Source: an uncultured Ruminococcus sp.
GTDB lineage: Bacteria > Bacillota > Clostridia > Lachnospirales > Lachnospiraceae
Direction: 5' to 3'
Assembly (NCBI GenBank): GCA_904377845.1
Contig: CAJFGR010000001.1
Coordinates: 1 to 64,000, forward strand
DNA length: 64,000 nucleotides
Positions 26,444 through 34,648 of the stretch are shown here, piece after piece. Each line of letters begins with the position of its first letter. Positions within the stretch are counted from its first letter, which is position 1. The notes under the pieces were generated by a model, which saw only the letters and a list, made by a program, of their open reading frames with translations, was not told where the DNA came from and made no database searches. The position numbers and the translations under genes were made by a program.

Positions 26444-29095
26444 TTAATATCCTGCCCATACTCCATGGTTTTTAAGTTCTTCTTCCGTTTCATAATAACC
26501 ATACCACCCACTGCTGTTTTCCATGTACACATACTTACCGTTCTCGTTCCGGATCAGTGAATATGTACCATTATCCGCATGGGCACTGAATGTCTGTTCC
26601 TGACCATTGTCCATCTTACGTCTGATTGTAAGATCACCGTCCAGCATATTGTCTTTGACGTTTCCTGTAATAACTTCTGTCTGGCTTTCATCCGCCAGAT
26701 CTCTGTATGTATATGTACATTGCCCGTTTGCTTTATTTCCACTCCACTGACCTTCAGTCAGTGTATAAACTTTATCTTCGTCCGTAAAAATGCCAAACTG
26801 TTTTCCGCTTCCTTCTCTGCTGCCATTTACGATATCCCCGGAATATACTCCCCATGTCGACAGTATAAGCCCTTTGCCTCCCTCTATATTATCTCTGACC
26901 TGTCCGTCCTGATAATAGTAGGTGGTCACTCCCGCCAGTTTGCTGTTTCGGTCTGTCTTAAAGAAATTAAGCAGACCCTCGTAATCTCCGTCATTCATCA
27001 TCTTATCAACCTTTGCAAGCAGGCATTTTGCCTGAAGCCCGGTCTTCGTATCATAATCACAGACAGCAGAATCCAGCCATACCACACCATCGTCATATTT
27101 TCCCTGACTGATATACAAGTCTGTCATGCCCTGATAAGCCTGAACATTTTCCGCATCAATCTCTATTGCCGTCTGATAGTCCGCCTGTGCCTGTTCATAA
27201 TCTCCGGCTGCTGCATTCTCTTCTGCACTTGCAATTGCCTCTGTATACTCTTTCTTCTGACTGATTTCATCATACTGGCTGCTAAAATCGCCATCCTCAG
27301 CATGAGCTTTCCCGTCATCCAGAACTGCCAATGCTTCGTCATACTGTCCAAGCTCAGCATATGCCTCCGCCAGATATTCATATCCTCTGTAATCCTCCGG
27401 ATATTTATCTACCAGGTCTGTAAGCATAGCAATCGCGTCTTCATACTGTCCGTCGTCTATACTATAAGATGCCGAAGAAAACGCCGAATCCTTTTCTTGT
27501 TCATATTTCAGATCCTGTGCCTGATTGAAAGCAAACGCAAACACAACGGCAAAAACAAGTACAGGAATTATTACAGCAGTCCACTTAATTTTCTTTCCTG
27601 TACGTGTTTTTTTCGTTTCAGAAGCTTTCGTATTTTTCTTTTCATCCTCCACTGTACCGGAGTTGGCTGAAGTATAGGTTGTCTGCGGATTTATATGTAC
27701 TCTGATATAGACATCTCCGCTTGCACCACCGTTGATTCCCGATTCTCCCAGTCCCCTCAGCCGGATCTGCTGTCCTTCTTTTATTCCAGCCGGAATTGTT
27801 ACGAGAACTGTTTTCCCCTTGATCAGCATACTCTGCGTACCGCCCTTTTGTGCCAGACCGGCATCCAGATTAATCTCCTGATAAACATCCTTACCCTTTT
27901 CCGGTATTTTGTTTTCTTCTTTCTCTGCCGTATCACTCTGAGCCGTTTTTTCTGCCTGCTGATCATAACTTGTCCCGGCAGATTCTTCTTCCGGCTCTGT
28001 ATACTCCATGCCCACAGTCTTCTCTTCCGGCTCTGTATATCCCATGCCGACAGTTTTCTCCTCTGGTTCTGTATATTCCATCCCGACAGTTTTCTCTTCC
28101 GGCTCCGTATATCCCATTCCCACAGTTTTTTCTTCTGATCCGTCTGCGAATTCAGCTGCACGGTATCCACTTTTCTTTTCATTCCCGAAAGTCACCTTTT
28201 CCAGAGCCGCCAGCATATCTGCCGCCGTCTGGTATCTGTCTTCCGCCCGGTAAGCACACGCTTTTAATATAACAGCCGCAAGCTCCGGGGATGCATCTGC
28301 CGGCGCGGGCACCGCATCTCCCCGCATCCGTCTGTCCATTGCACTCTCGCGGTCTGCAAAGGAAATCTGGTTTTTATCCAGCGGATAGAAGGGAAGCCTT
28401 CCCCTGTTCAGGAAACTGTAGAGAACGAGGCCAAGTGAATAGAGATCAGCAGTCTGGTTGTAGAACTTTCCGAGATAGACTTCCGGCGCCATATATTTCT
28501 CCGTTCCCTTTCTGGAGAGCCCGCCGGTCGTCTTCTCGACCGTACGCGCCACGCCGAAATCTCCCAGCTTGAACTGTCCCGCCTCGCTGACAAAGATATT
28601 TTCCGGCTTTATATCGCGATGCATCAGCCCTTTTCCCTGACAGAAAACGAGCGCGCTGGTAAGTTCACGTCCCATACGAATCACATCAGCCTCTGTAATT
28701 GTATGATTAAGCTGATAATCCAGAAGAGGAGTGAGAAGCTCCATACGGATCAGAATATCCCAGCCAAGACTGTCCTTATGAGGTGTCACCTGATGATCCT
28801 CGTAACTTACAATATTCGGATGACTCTTAAGTTCCGACATAATGACGATTTCCTTGACGATCTCATCGACAAATCCCTGAAAATATCCGCTCACAGACTG
28901 CTCATCCATGCCTTCGGCAAGCGCGGCTTTCAGATCTGCAGCCGAGTGCGGCACACGGATTACTTTCAGGGCGGACTTTGTCGTAATTCCATAATCTGTC
29001 TTATGGATCTCGAATACTTTTCCTGTTGCTCCCTCGCCAAGTTCTTTTATAATTTCCCAGTTTGTAAATGCAGTAGAACCGATTGTATACTCCAT
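26444..29095 (-). CDS. Membrane Ser/Thr protein kinase 3 with DnaJ-like, TPR and MORN-like parts
   Basis: An 883-residue kinase; ATG chosen because the earlier ATG has no spacing from GGAGG. The kinase domain (1-290) has HRDIKPENIF and DFGVAR. Four perfect EEKTVGM motifs separated by G/EYTEP follow at 318-378. Residues about 405-480 match the C-terminal substrate-binding domain of DnaJ (VTIPAGIKEGQQIRLRGLGE, GDVYIRVHI). A membrane helix near 500-520 precedes external TPR repeats (525-700) and a MORN-like segment (730-870) with GxYxG-like elements. The external architecture differs from kinases 1 and 2, so it should sense another ligand. Confidence 0.88.
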   Translation of the reverse strand: MEYTIGSTAFTNWEIIKELGEGATGKVFEIHKTDYGITTKSALKVIRVPHSAADLKAALAEGMDEQSVSGYFQGFVDEIVKEIVIMSELKSHPNIVSYEDHQVTPHKDSLGWDILIRMELLTPLLDYQLNHTITEADVIRMGRELTSALVFCQGKGLMHRDIKPENIFVSEAGQFKLGDFGVARTVEKTTGGLSRKGTEKYMAPEVYLGKFYNQTADLYSLGLVLYSFLNRGRLPFYPLDKNQISFADRESAMDRRMRGDAVPAPADASPELAAVILKACAYRAEDRYQTAADMLAALEKVTFGNEKKSGYRAAEFADGSEEKTVGMGYTEPEEKTVGMEYTEPEEKTVGMGYTEPEEKTVGMEYTEPEEESAGTSYDQQAEKTAQSDTAEKEENKIPEKGKDVYQEINLDAGLAQKGGTQSMLIKGKTVLVTIPAGIKEGQQIRLRGLGESGINGGASGDVYIRVHINPQTTYTSANSGTVEDEKKNTKASETKKTRTGKKIKWTAVIIPVLVFAVVFAFAFNQAQDLKYEQEKDSAFSSASYSIDDGQYEDAIAMLTDLVDKYPEDYRGYEYLAEAYAELGQYDEALAVLDDGKAHAEDGDFSSQYDEISQKKEYTEAIASAEENAAAGDYEQAQADYQTAIEIDAENVQAYQGMTDLYISQGKYDDGVVWLDSAVCDYDTKTGLQAKCLLAKVDKMMNDGDYEGLLNFFKTDRNSKLAGVTTYYYQDGQVRDNIEGGKGLILSTWGVYSGDIVNGSREGSGKQFGIFTDEDKVYTLTEGQWSGNKANGQCTYTYRDLADESQTEVITGNVKDNMLDGDLTIRRKMDNGQEQTFSAHADNGTYSLIRNENGKYVYMENSSGWYGYYETEEELKNHGVWAGY

Positions 29096-29155
29096 TCCTG
29101 TCATTCCTCCGTCCTTTTTCTTCTTCCCGTCTTAATCCTGATCTATTCCCCCATA

Positions 29156-30199
29156 TCAGAGAAGCAGGTAAGTCAGAGCCTGTATTCCCTCACTTTTCTG
29201 AAGTTTTTCAAGCGTCACTCTGCCGCTGATTTTTTCAATATATGCAGCGATCTGTCTTTGTCCGTCCGTCTCTCTCTCAAGAGCGTTTTCCTGATCCGGG
29301 TCGTAACAGTTGCATACAAACATATATTTGTCTCTGTCACTACAGTCTATGTTCTGCTCTAAGATCTTCGTTTTTTCCACAGAAATCTCATCCTGACGCA
29401 TAATCATCAGTACGTAGCGGCTCCGTGCGATCAGCTCCGAGGCAGGCTCACTGCACACATGGTCCATATCGACCACAATATAGTCAAAGTCTCCTGATTC
29501 TTTCGCCTGCTCCGCCAGCTTTGTATATGCTGCAGGAGAGATATTGAGCAGCTCTGCCGCTGCCGGAAGCGGCGGCAGGAATGAGAATCCTTCTGACCGG
29601 ATAAAGCCTCTCACACTGCCATACAGATTTGCCCCTGCCTGACGCATCAGGCGGCACGCCTCTGTATCCAGACACACCCTGTCATTCAGATAATAATGGA
29701 AATACTGCATAGATTCGGCGTTCAGATAGAGGACTCTCTTATGACGCTCCGTCAGGGATCTGCACAGACCAAGGGCGGCGGTTGTTACTCCTGCGCCTCC
29801 GGAAGCTGAACAGACTGTTACGACTGCGGGCTGACTGCCCGGACGTCCGGCGTCCTCTTTTTGCAGTACGATATCATAAGAAGATTCATTTACGATATCT
29901 TTCAGATTAGAATATTTATCAGCATACACAATTCCGCTGCCTGTATCGGCGGGTACGCTCCCCTCGCATAAGATCACGATTTTCCCGATGTCATGTCTTC
30001 TCAGTTCGTCTGTATAGAGGCTGTCGCTTACCACCAGTACATCCACCTCCCTCTGCACCGAGAAAAAGGCTGTAAAATACTCCGGATCTGTAATCACCTC
30101 CATCTCAGTCTGTGTGCCGAACTTCTCTATGTATTTAATCTCCAGTGCCTCCAGATATCCGTAATCCGGATCTGCAAGGATAATAACCGGTTTTTTCAT
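29156..30199 (-). CDS. CpaE/MinD-like ATPase-fold protein with receiver-like N-terminus
   Basis: A 347-residue cytoplasmic protein. Residues 1-115 have a receiver-like Rossmann pattern (VIILADPDYGYLEA, VDVLVVSD, KIVILCEG). Residues 125-345 are a ParA/MinD-type fold (VTVCSASGGAGVTTAALGL near 133, IVVDMDHVCSE, VLMIMRQDE). The deviant Walker A normally reads KGGxGKT; here the critical lysine positions are Ser/Ala and Val, so ATP hydrolysis is doubtful. It resembles CpaE-type proteins that place secretion machines. It is the second gene of the type VII operon and overlaps no neighbour. Confidence 0.75.
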   Translation of the reverse strand: MKKPVIILADPDYGYLEALEIKYIEKFGTQTEMEVITDPEYFTAFFSVQREVDVLVVSDSLYTDELRRHDIGKIVILCEGSVPADTGSGIVYADKYSNLKDIVNESSYDIVLQKEDAGRPGSQPAVVTVCSASGGAGVTTAALGLCRSLTERHKRVLYLNAESMQYFHYYLNDRVCLDTEACRLMRQAGANLYGSVRGFIRSEGFSFLPPLPAAAELLNISPAAYTKLAEQAKESGDFDYIVVDMDHVCSEPASELIARSRYVLMIMRQDEISVEKTKILEQNIDCSDRDKYMFVCNCYDPDQENALERETDGQRQIAAYIEKISGRVTLEKLQKSEGIQALTYLLL

Positions 30200-30218
30200 G
30201 GATTTCCCCCTGATAATT

Positions 30219-31196
30219 CTATGATTCTTTTATTTCCACGAGGAAAGAACTGTCCGCCAGCTTCAGGATGTCTCCCTGATGCAGCAGTCTGTGTTCTCCT
30301 GCTTTTAGTATGAAACCGTTTATATATGTACCGTTACGGCTCTGCATATCTTCCGCGTAAAACTGTCCGTCCCTGTGCCATATCGTACAGTGTACATTGC
30401 CTACCCTCAGATTTCCGCTGATCTGTCCGTCCGCACGGTAAGGACTTCTGCCGAGCACAAACTTTTCTCCTGTAATCGTAAATTCCAGTTTCTGGTCAGT
30501 CCCCATATACCGCAGGCACAGCCTGCTTTCCCGCTGCCGCAAAGGTTCTGGGTCTCTGCCCTGCATCTTCTCAGATTCTCTCTTCTGCATCTCCTCCGCG
30601 CGGATGTCCTGTCTGTGCTTTTCTTCCTGAGGTTTATCCGCCGGCCGGAATCTCCTGAGGATCTCTTCAAGAGAATGATCTGTCTCCTGAAGGGCGGATA
30701 AAAACCGGAGAATCTGATCTCCCGGTGAATAGCTCATCTCCCTGCTCCATTCTGCAATCCGGTTACGCAGCACAGCCTCAAGCTCAAACCACTCTGTGCG
30801 CTCGTAATCTTCTCCGACCGGAAGGTAAATCAGATATACTTCTTTCGTCTTATGATCGATAAAAATACAATCCTCCGCAAGTTCCAGACCGCAGGCGCGC
30901 GCAAGCGGATGATCCTTAAGCTCAAGAACGGCACGGATAAGCCCTGTCATAACCTCAAGGAACTCATCTTCCCCGAATGTCGGCAGCATTCTGGACAGAC
31001 GTCGTCTGTATTCGCCTGAAAGATATACAAACTTTCTGTGGCCGTTAAAACGGATCTGTGTACATGGAAGGATGCTCCGCAGGCCGCCTGACAGGAGCAT
31101 CTTATATCCGGTCTGTGAATAGAACCGTTCTTCTTTCAGCAGATATGACACATAGCCGTCTCCTTCTCTTTTTTCTATTACACCGCCCACTTTCAT
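30219..31196 (-). CDS. FHA-domain protein with DUF6382-like N-terminus
   Basis: First gene of the type VII operon, 325 residues. The N-terminal 190 residues resemble DUF6382, found in Lachnospiraceae FHA proteins, with strands and helices but no membrane segment. After an Arg/Glu/Gln-rich linker (about 190-225) comes a C-terminal FHA domain: FVLGRSPYRADG, VGNVHCTIWHRDG, DMQSRNGTYINGF. The GR, His and NGT-N positions are canonical; the usual phosphate-binding Ser is Gly here. Such domains bind phosphothreonine, so the EEKTVGM tracts of the three kinases are obvious candidate partners. EssB, a normal type VIIb component, is not encoded nearby and this N-domain may substitute. That substitution is a guess. 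Confidence 0.85.
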   Translation of the reverse strand: MKVGGVIEKREGDGYVSYLLKEERFYSQTGYKMLLSGGLRSILPCTQIRFNGHRKFVYLSGEYRRRLSRMLPTFGEDEFLEVMTGLIRAVLELKDHPLARACGLELAEDCIFIDHKTKEVYLIYLPVGEDYERTEWFELEAVLRNRIAEWSREMSYSPGDQILRFLSALQETDHSLEEILRRFRPADKPQEEKHRQDIRAEEMQKRESEKMQGRDPEPLRQRESRLCLRYMGTDQKLEFTITGEKFVLGRSPYRADGQISGNLRVGNVHCTIWHRDGQFYAEDMQSRNGTYINGFILKAGEHRLLHQGDILKLADSSFLVEIKES

Positions 31197-31238
31197 CGTC
31201 CCCGTTCCTTTCTCTGGTCATTTCCTGTCTGATACAAG

Positions 31239-31274
31239 CAGGGGAGCCATGCATCTATGCGCCTGACTCCCCTG
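31239..31274 (-). other. Leader hairpin before the FHA gene
   Basis: An 8-bp stem (CAGGGGAG / CTCCCCTG) with an inner GCAT-ATGC stem lies in the roughly 180-nt untranslated leader between promoter A and the FHA start codon. No T-run follows, so it is not an obvious terminator. Confidence 0.45.
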
Positions 31275-31380
31275 ACATTTACTCCGCATATCTCATTTTC
31301 GTCTGATCCATATGCATTGATTCTGCTGTATTCGCTAATATATAAAACCCTCTGTTTACTGCCGTAAAAACAACACAAGT

Positions 31381-31449
31381 ATTATATCAAACATGAAAGC
31401 TGAATATATTATATTGTAATAATCTGCTCTTATTTTGTAATATTCTGCA
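31381..31449 (-). promoter_or_regulatory. Promoter A with 21-bp-spaced direct repeats (type VII operon)
   Basis: On the minus strand the repeat units TGCAGAATATTAC (31437-31449) and AGCAGATTATTAC (31416-31428) are exactly 21 bp apart. The extended -10 box TGATATAAT (-10 at 31381-31386) begins 42 bp after the first base of unit 2. There is no recognisable -35. The same geometry recurs in promoters B and C. The promoter precedes the FHA gene. Confidence 0.8.
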
Positions 31450-31473
31450 ATCTATCTGGAACTCCTCTGCGTC

Positions 31474-32268
31474 TCAGGCATTCGGATAGTACTCCATAAA
31501 GATGTAATTAATGACGTCCGACCCTTCGGGTGACTGGAACCGCAGATCGTCCATTGCCAGACTCTGCTCATCCAGACCGTCAATATTAAAATCCAGAACG
31601 AGATCATCACTTATATAATTTTCATACGAACTGTAGAAATTATAGGAGAGGCTTGTGTCTCCTTCTGAAACTCCGTAATCGTATTCGCCGTAAGCCGCTT
31701 TCGCATCACTTAATGTATCACCAAGTGAAATCCCCGCCTCCGTCTCAAAAGATAACGGCATACCCTCTGTAATTGTGATTGACGCAACCTCACATTCCTC
31801 AAGCAGTCTGGTATCTTCTTCCACATTAATCACACGGACGCTTACAGTCGCATCGTCTTTCTGTATATCCATATCCAGATATGTAAGGGACTCCAATTCC
31901 GTTCCTTCCGGGATTTCAATCAGATCTTCCTTCGCATATACTGCACCAGGATGCACACCGCCGTAAGTCCATCCATTATTAAGGAAATCAGACAATTTGC
32001 TGTACATCAGCTGATATTCCTGTCCATCCAGAACGAACTTATACTGTTCTTCAATTTCGTCGACTGAGGTGATCGTCTTTTTATCTCCCGTCTCCCCGTC
32101 ATCGTCAGTTGTCTGTGTGTCTGAGGTGTCGTTGTTTTCCGTTTCATCCTCCTGGCTGCCCTCCGTTTGTGTATCTGTATCCGGCTCAGAAGAATTCCCG
32201 CCTCCGCACGCAGTCATTGATACAGCAAGTAATCCTGACACAAGTATCAGCACTAATTTCTTTTTCAT
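31474..32268 (-). CDS. Lipoprotein of unknown function
   Basis: A 264-residue secreted lipoprotein. The ATG start follows AAAGGGTGG; a GTG three codons earlier is less likely. The signal peptide ends in SMTAC with acylated Cys21. A 45-residue Asp/Glu/Thr/Ser-rich linker follows, then a beta-rich domain with the sequence LDGQEYQLMYSKLSDFLNNGW and LGDTLSDAKAAYGEYDYGVS. The latter resembles lipoproteins in which a short YGEYDY-type strand repeats. It has its own promoter with the same architecture as the type VII operon. It could be an extracellular partner or ligand-binding component of the same response. I do not recognise a named family. Confidence 0.7.
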   Translation of the reverse strand: MKKKLVLILVSGLLAVSMTACGGGNSSEPDTDTQTEGSQEDETENNDTSDTQTTDDDGETGDKKTITSVDEIEEQYKFVLDGQEYQLMYSKLSDFLNNGWTYGGVHPGAVYAKEDLIEIPEGTELESLTYLDMDIQKDDATVSVRVINVEEDTRLLEECEVASITITEGMPLSFETEAGISLGDTLSDAKAAYGEYDYGVSEGDTSLSYNFYSSYENYISDDLVLDFNIDGLDEQSLAMDDLRFQSPEGSDVINYIFMEYYPNA

Positions 32269-32306
32269 TTTTTCCACCCTTTCATCTAGTGTTATTTTGC
32301 TTTATT

Positions 32307-32375
32307 AATATAACAGAAAAGATTATAAAAAATTTTTTCGCCGCAAAACCTGCACGTATTTTGTAATATTTTGCA
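32307..32375 (-). promoter_or_regulatory. Promoter B with 21-bp-spaced direct repeats (lipoprotein)
   Basis: Minus-strand units TGCAAAATATTAC (32363-32375) and TGCAGGTTTTGCG (32342-32354) lie 21 bp apart. The extended -10 box TGTTATATT (-10 at 32307-32312) lies at the same distance as in promoters A and C. The untranslated leader would be about 32 nt. Confidence 0.8.
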
Positions 32376-32429
32376 GCAAAGGCATTTCTGTCAATCGGAT
32401 ATAATCACACTCTTTTGAAGCAAAGCCGT

Positions 32430-33629
32430 TTACTGAATTCGTTTCCCGCAATACGGACAGTAATTAGTTCCTGCCTCCACCTGTTTTCCACAGCCCGGGC
32501 AGTATATTTCATTGGAGGAAACTTCCGTTCCGCATTTCGGACAGAAGTTTGCCCCTGCCGGGACCGGAACGCCGCATTTTGAACATAAGTTTTGCGCTGC
32601 GGCCGTCTGCTGCATATACCTTCCGGAGGGCTGCCTCTCAGACATAGGCGTATTTTCTTTCTCAGCAAACGCATGGCCGGCAGATCCAAAAACATTTTCT
32701 GCAATTGTGCTGTAAACTGTAGCCGCTGTCTGCCCCATTGCCATGCCGGCCTGAAATCCCGCGGCTCCGCCTGCAGCCGGATTCTGCGCCAGAGATTCCA
32801 GAATATGCATCCCCTTTATAGTTGCGTAGTCCGCTCCCATCGCATCCTTCGCAGCCTTTTCTCCTGTGGCTGTCCGTACTTGATCAAATACTCCTATATT
32901 AATGTCATCAAGTCTGTCATATTTCTCTGTCGCAACATCCAGTGCCGCGATTGTAAACCTGACACATTGAAGACCATAAGAAGAGACAATCCTGTCAATT
33001 TCCGGCTGTAATTGTTCAGATAGTTCTTCCAGATGTTCTTCTATTCCAATGAATTCTCCTTGATATTCGTTAAAGAATTTAGACAGGCTTGTACGTATCT
33101 TTCCGGAAAACTCATTTTTAAAATATTTCTGCAGATCATCTTCCGTCTGGACAGGAACGTTATTTCCTATCATTTTTTCGAGAAAGGCTGCCGGATTCAC
33201 AATCTGTATTTTGTATGCGCCATGGGCACCGATATCCACCCGAATACCATTTACTTTATCTCTTGTCTGTATCCTGCTTGACGTTCCCCACAGGACCTCT
33301 CTACTGTGCGCTGTTCTCACAAAATACACAATGCAGCTAAATGTACTGATTCCGCCTGTAAATGCATTTTTCAATCTGCTGATAAACGGATAGTTCTCTG
33401 TCGTAAGCTTATATGTCCCGTTATCGAAAACATACTCTATCACTCCGCCTTTGATAAATATTGCCTGTTCTCCCGGCATAACAATCAATGTAGAATTCGT
33501 GTTAAAATCCTCCTCCGGCTGTCTCCATATGAGCGCTTCCCCCGGTCCGCTGTTCTTAATCACATCCGCCCAGTGCTTCTTTCCTCCCACATAAGCCGTT
33601 TCATTTGGATTTCTGCTGAATAGACCCAT
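32430..33629 (-). CDS. SPFH-domain protein with C-terminal double zinc ribbon
   Basis: A 399-residue protein of the YdjI/virion-core-like SPFH family. Residues about 15-275 form the SPFH/band-7-like body (AIFIKGGVIEYVFDNGTY, RVDIGAHGAYKIQIVNPAAFLEKMIG). A Gly/Ala/Met-rich stretch (about 280-310) precedes a C-terminal tail with two zinc ribbons built from CSKCG, CPKCG, CPGCG and CPYCG. SPFH proteins oligomerise on membranes. The gene is the last of the cassette, 29 bp after the nuclease gene. The ribosome site is GGAGG. Confidence 0.85.
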   Translation of the reverse strand: MGLFSRNPNETAYVGGKKHWADVIKNSGPGEALIWRQPEEDFNTNSTLIVMPGEQAIFIKGGVIEYVFDNGTYKLTTENYPFISRLKNAFTGGISTFSCIVYFVRTAHSREVLWGTSSRIQTRDKVNGIRVDIGAHGAYKIQIVNPAAFLEKMIGNNVPVQTEDDLQKYFKNEFSGKIRTSLSKFFNEYQGEFIGIEEHLEELSEQLQPEIDRIVSSYGLQCVRFTIAALDVATEKYDRLDDINIGVFDQVRTATGEKAAKDAMGADYATIKGMHILESLAQNPAAGGAAGFQAGMAMGQTAATVYSTIAENVFGSAGHAFAEKENTPMSERQPSGRYMQQTAAAQNLCSKCGVPVPAGANFCPKCGTEVSSNEIYCPGCGKQVEAGTNYCPYCGKRIQ

Positions 33630-33657
33630 TGTATAATCCTCCGTAAATTAATTAATG

Positions 33658-34635
33658 TTATTTTCCAGATAATTCCTGTTTTCTTTCACGATTGCCGGAA
33701 TGTGCGTTTTCTATCGCGTCATGCAGACCTTCTGTCGTTCCGGTGGGCGATTCACGTACCAGCGCCATATCATTTCCCTCTACAGTTTCGCCGACATTAT
33801 ACGCAAGTGCTTCTATATCCTGCTGAAGCCCGATTCCCCCCGTATGTCCGAAGGCCTGATTAATTTCACTTGGAACCGCACGTACAGTATGCCGATCCCC
33901 GCACTCATGCCAGGTCAGCCCCCGGCTGTCCATATAATCTGCTATATCTTTCGCTTCAACCCCCATTGCCTCTGCCACAATCTCATTTGCCCGTGAAAAA
34001 GTTCCTTCCGCTCCGCTGCGGCTTGTCCCCATATCTTCAAGTTCTACATGGCCCTCATACCCGGCTGAGATTTCTTTTTCCATGTCGTCCCCATATTTTT
34101 CCCGCAGGAATTCGCTTAGATCATCGGCACTGAATTCCTGTTCAAACGGTTCAAAGTCAGGTTCTCTGTGAGAATAGCTCACCCTGTCGACCCCATATTC
34201 CTCCATCATATGCTCTTTGAACTCCTGACCGGAATATGTTGTATAGGACTTGTCGGATTTATTATATATCTTCAGTTCAGCGTCATCTTTCAGGATGAAA
34301 TCACTGTTTCCCTTCTCATCAGGATTATCCCATTCTCCTCTCTGATCTGAAGGAAGTTTCTGTGTACTTACATTTTCCTCCAGGACATCTCTCATAATCT
34401 CAGCTGTATCTTCTCCCGATATTTCTGCATTCTCCTCCTCTATATCTTCAGGGATATCATCCAGATAACTTTGTCCCGTTTCTTCTGTGTCATCTTCTGA
34501 AAATCCATCGATATCCTCCGGGATGTCTGCCGGGACATCAGACATTATATCTTCATGCTCTGCCGATGTATCTGCAGACACATCATCAGCAACGTCTGCT
34601 GACATATCCGTATCCATACTATATTCATCCCCCAT
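33658..34635 (-). CDS. Predicted HNH/EndoVII-superfamily (WHH-like) nuclease
   Basis: A 325-residue protein with an acidic, Asp/Ser/Glu-rich, likely disordered N-terminal third. A middle region (about 110-190) follows and then a C-terminal nuclease-like domain. This domain reads VELEDMGTSRSGAEGTFSRAN, then LTWHECGDRHTVRAVPSEINQ and AFGHTGGIG. This order matches WHH-type HNH/EndoVII toxins: the WH-x(5-7)-T-x-x-x-VP-x-x-x-x...HTGG pattern, with the second His here replaced by Glu. Such domains usually kill competitors. There is no signal peptide. It is encoded 13 bp after the HerA gene. No obvious immunity gene is next to it. It could also cleave DNA inside the cell for defence. Confidence 0.65.
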   Translation of the reverse strand: MGDEYSMDTDMSADVADDVSADTSAEHEDIMSDVPADIPEDIDGFSEDDTEETGQSYLDDIPEDIEEENAEISGEDTAEIMRDVLEENVSTQKLPSDQRGEWDNPDEKGNSDFILKDDAELKIYNKSDKSYTTYSGQEFKEHMMEEYGVDRVSYSHREPDFEPFEQEFSADDLSEFLREKYGDDMEKEISAGYEGHVELEDMGTSRSGAEGTFSRANEIVAEAMGVEAKDIADYMDSRGLTWHECGDRHTVRAVPSEINQAFGHTGGIGLQQDIEALAYNVGETVEGNDMALVRESPTGTTEGLHDAIENAHSGNRERKQELSGK

Positions 34636-34648
34636 ATTATCTCACCGC

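Noticed and set aside
26579-27670. 363-codon plus-strand frame opposite kinase 3
   Set aside because: Composition rich in Cys, Phe and Ile with no start signal, as expected from antisense of an acidic protein.
27960-28140. Tandem DNA repeat in kinase 3 as a CRISPR-like or satellite array
   Set aside because: The repeat units encode the EEKTVGM/EYTEP peptide in frame with synonymous variation; it is a protein-level repeat.
31193-31378. 61-codon frame in the leader of the FHA gene ending with an ATGA overlap
   Set aside because: It would begin with a TTG at or before the predicted transcription start, has no ribosome site and no family; treated as part of the leader.
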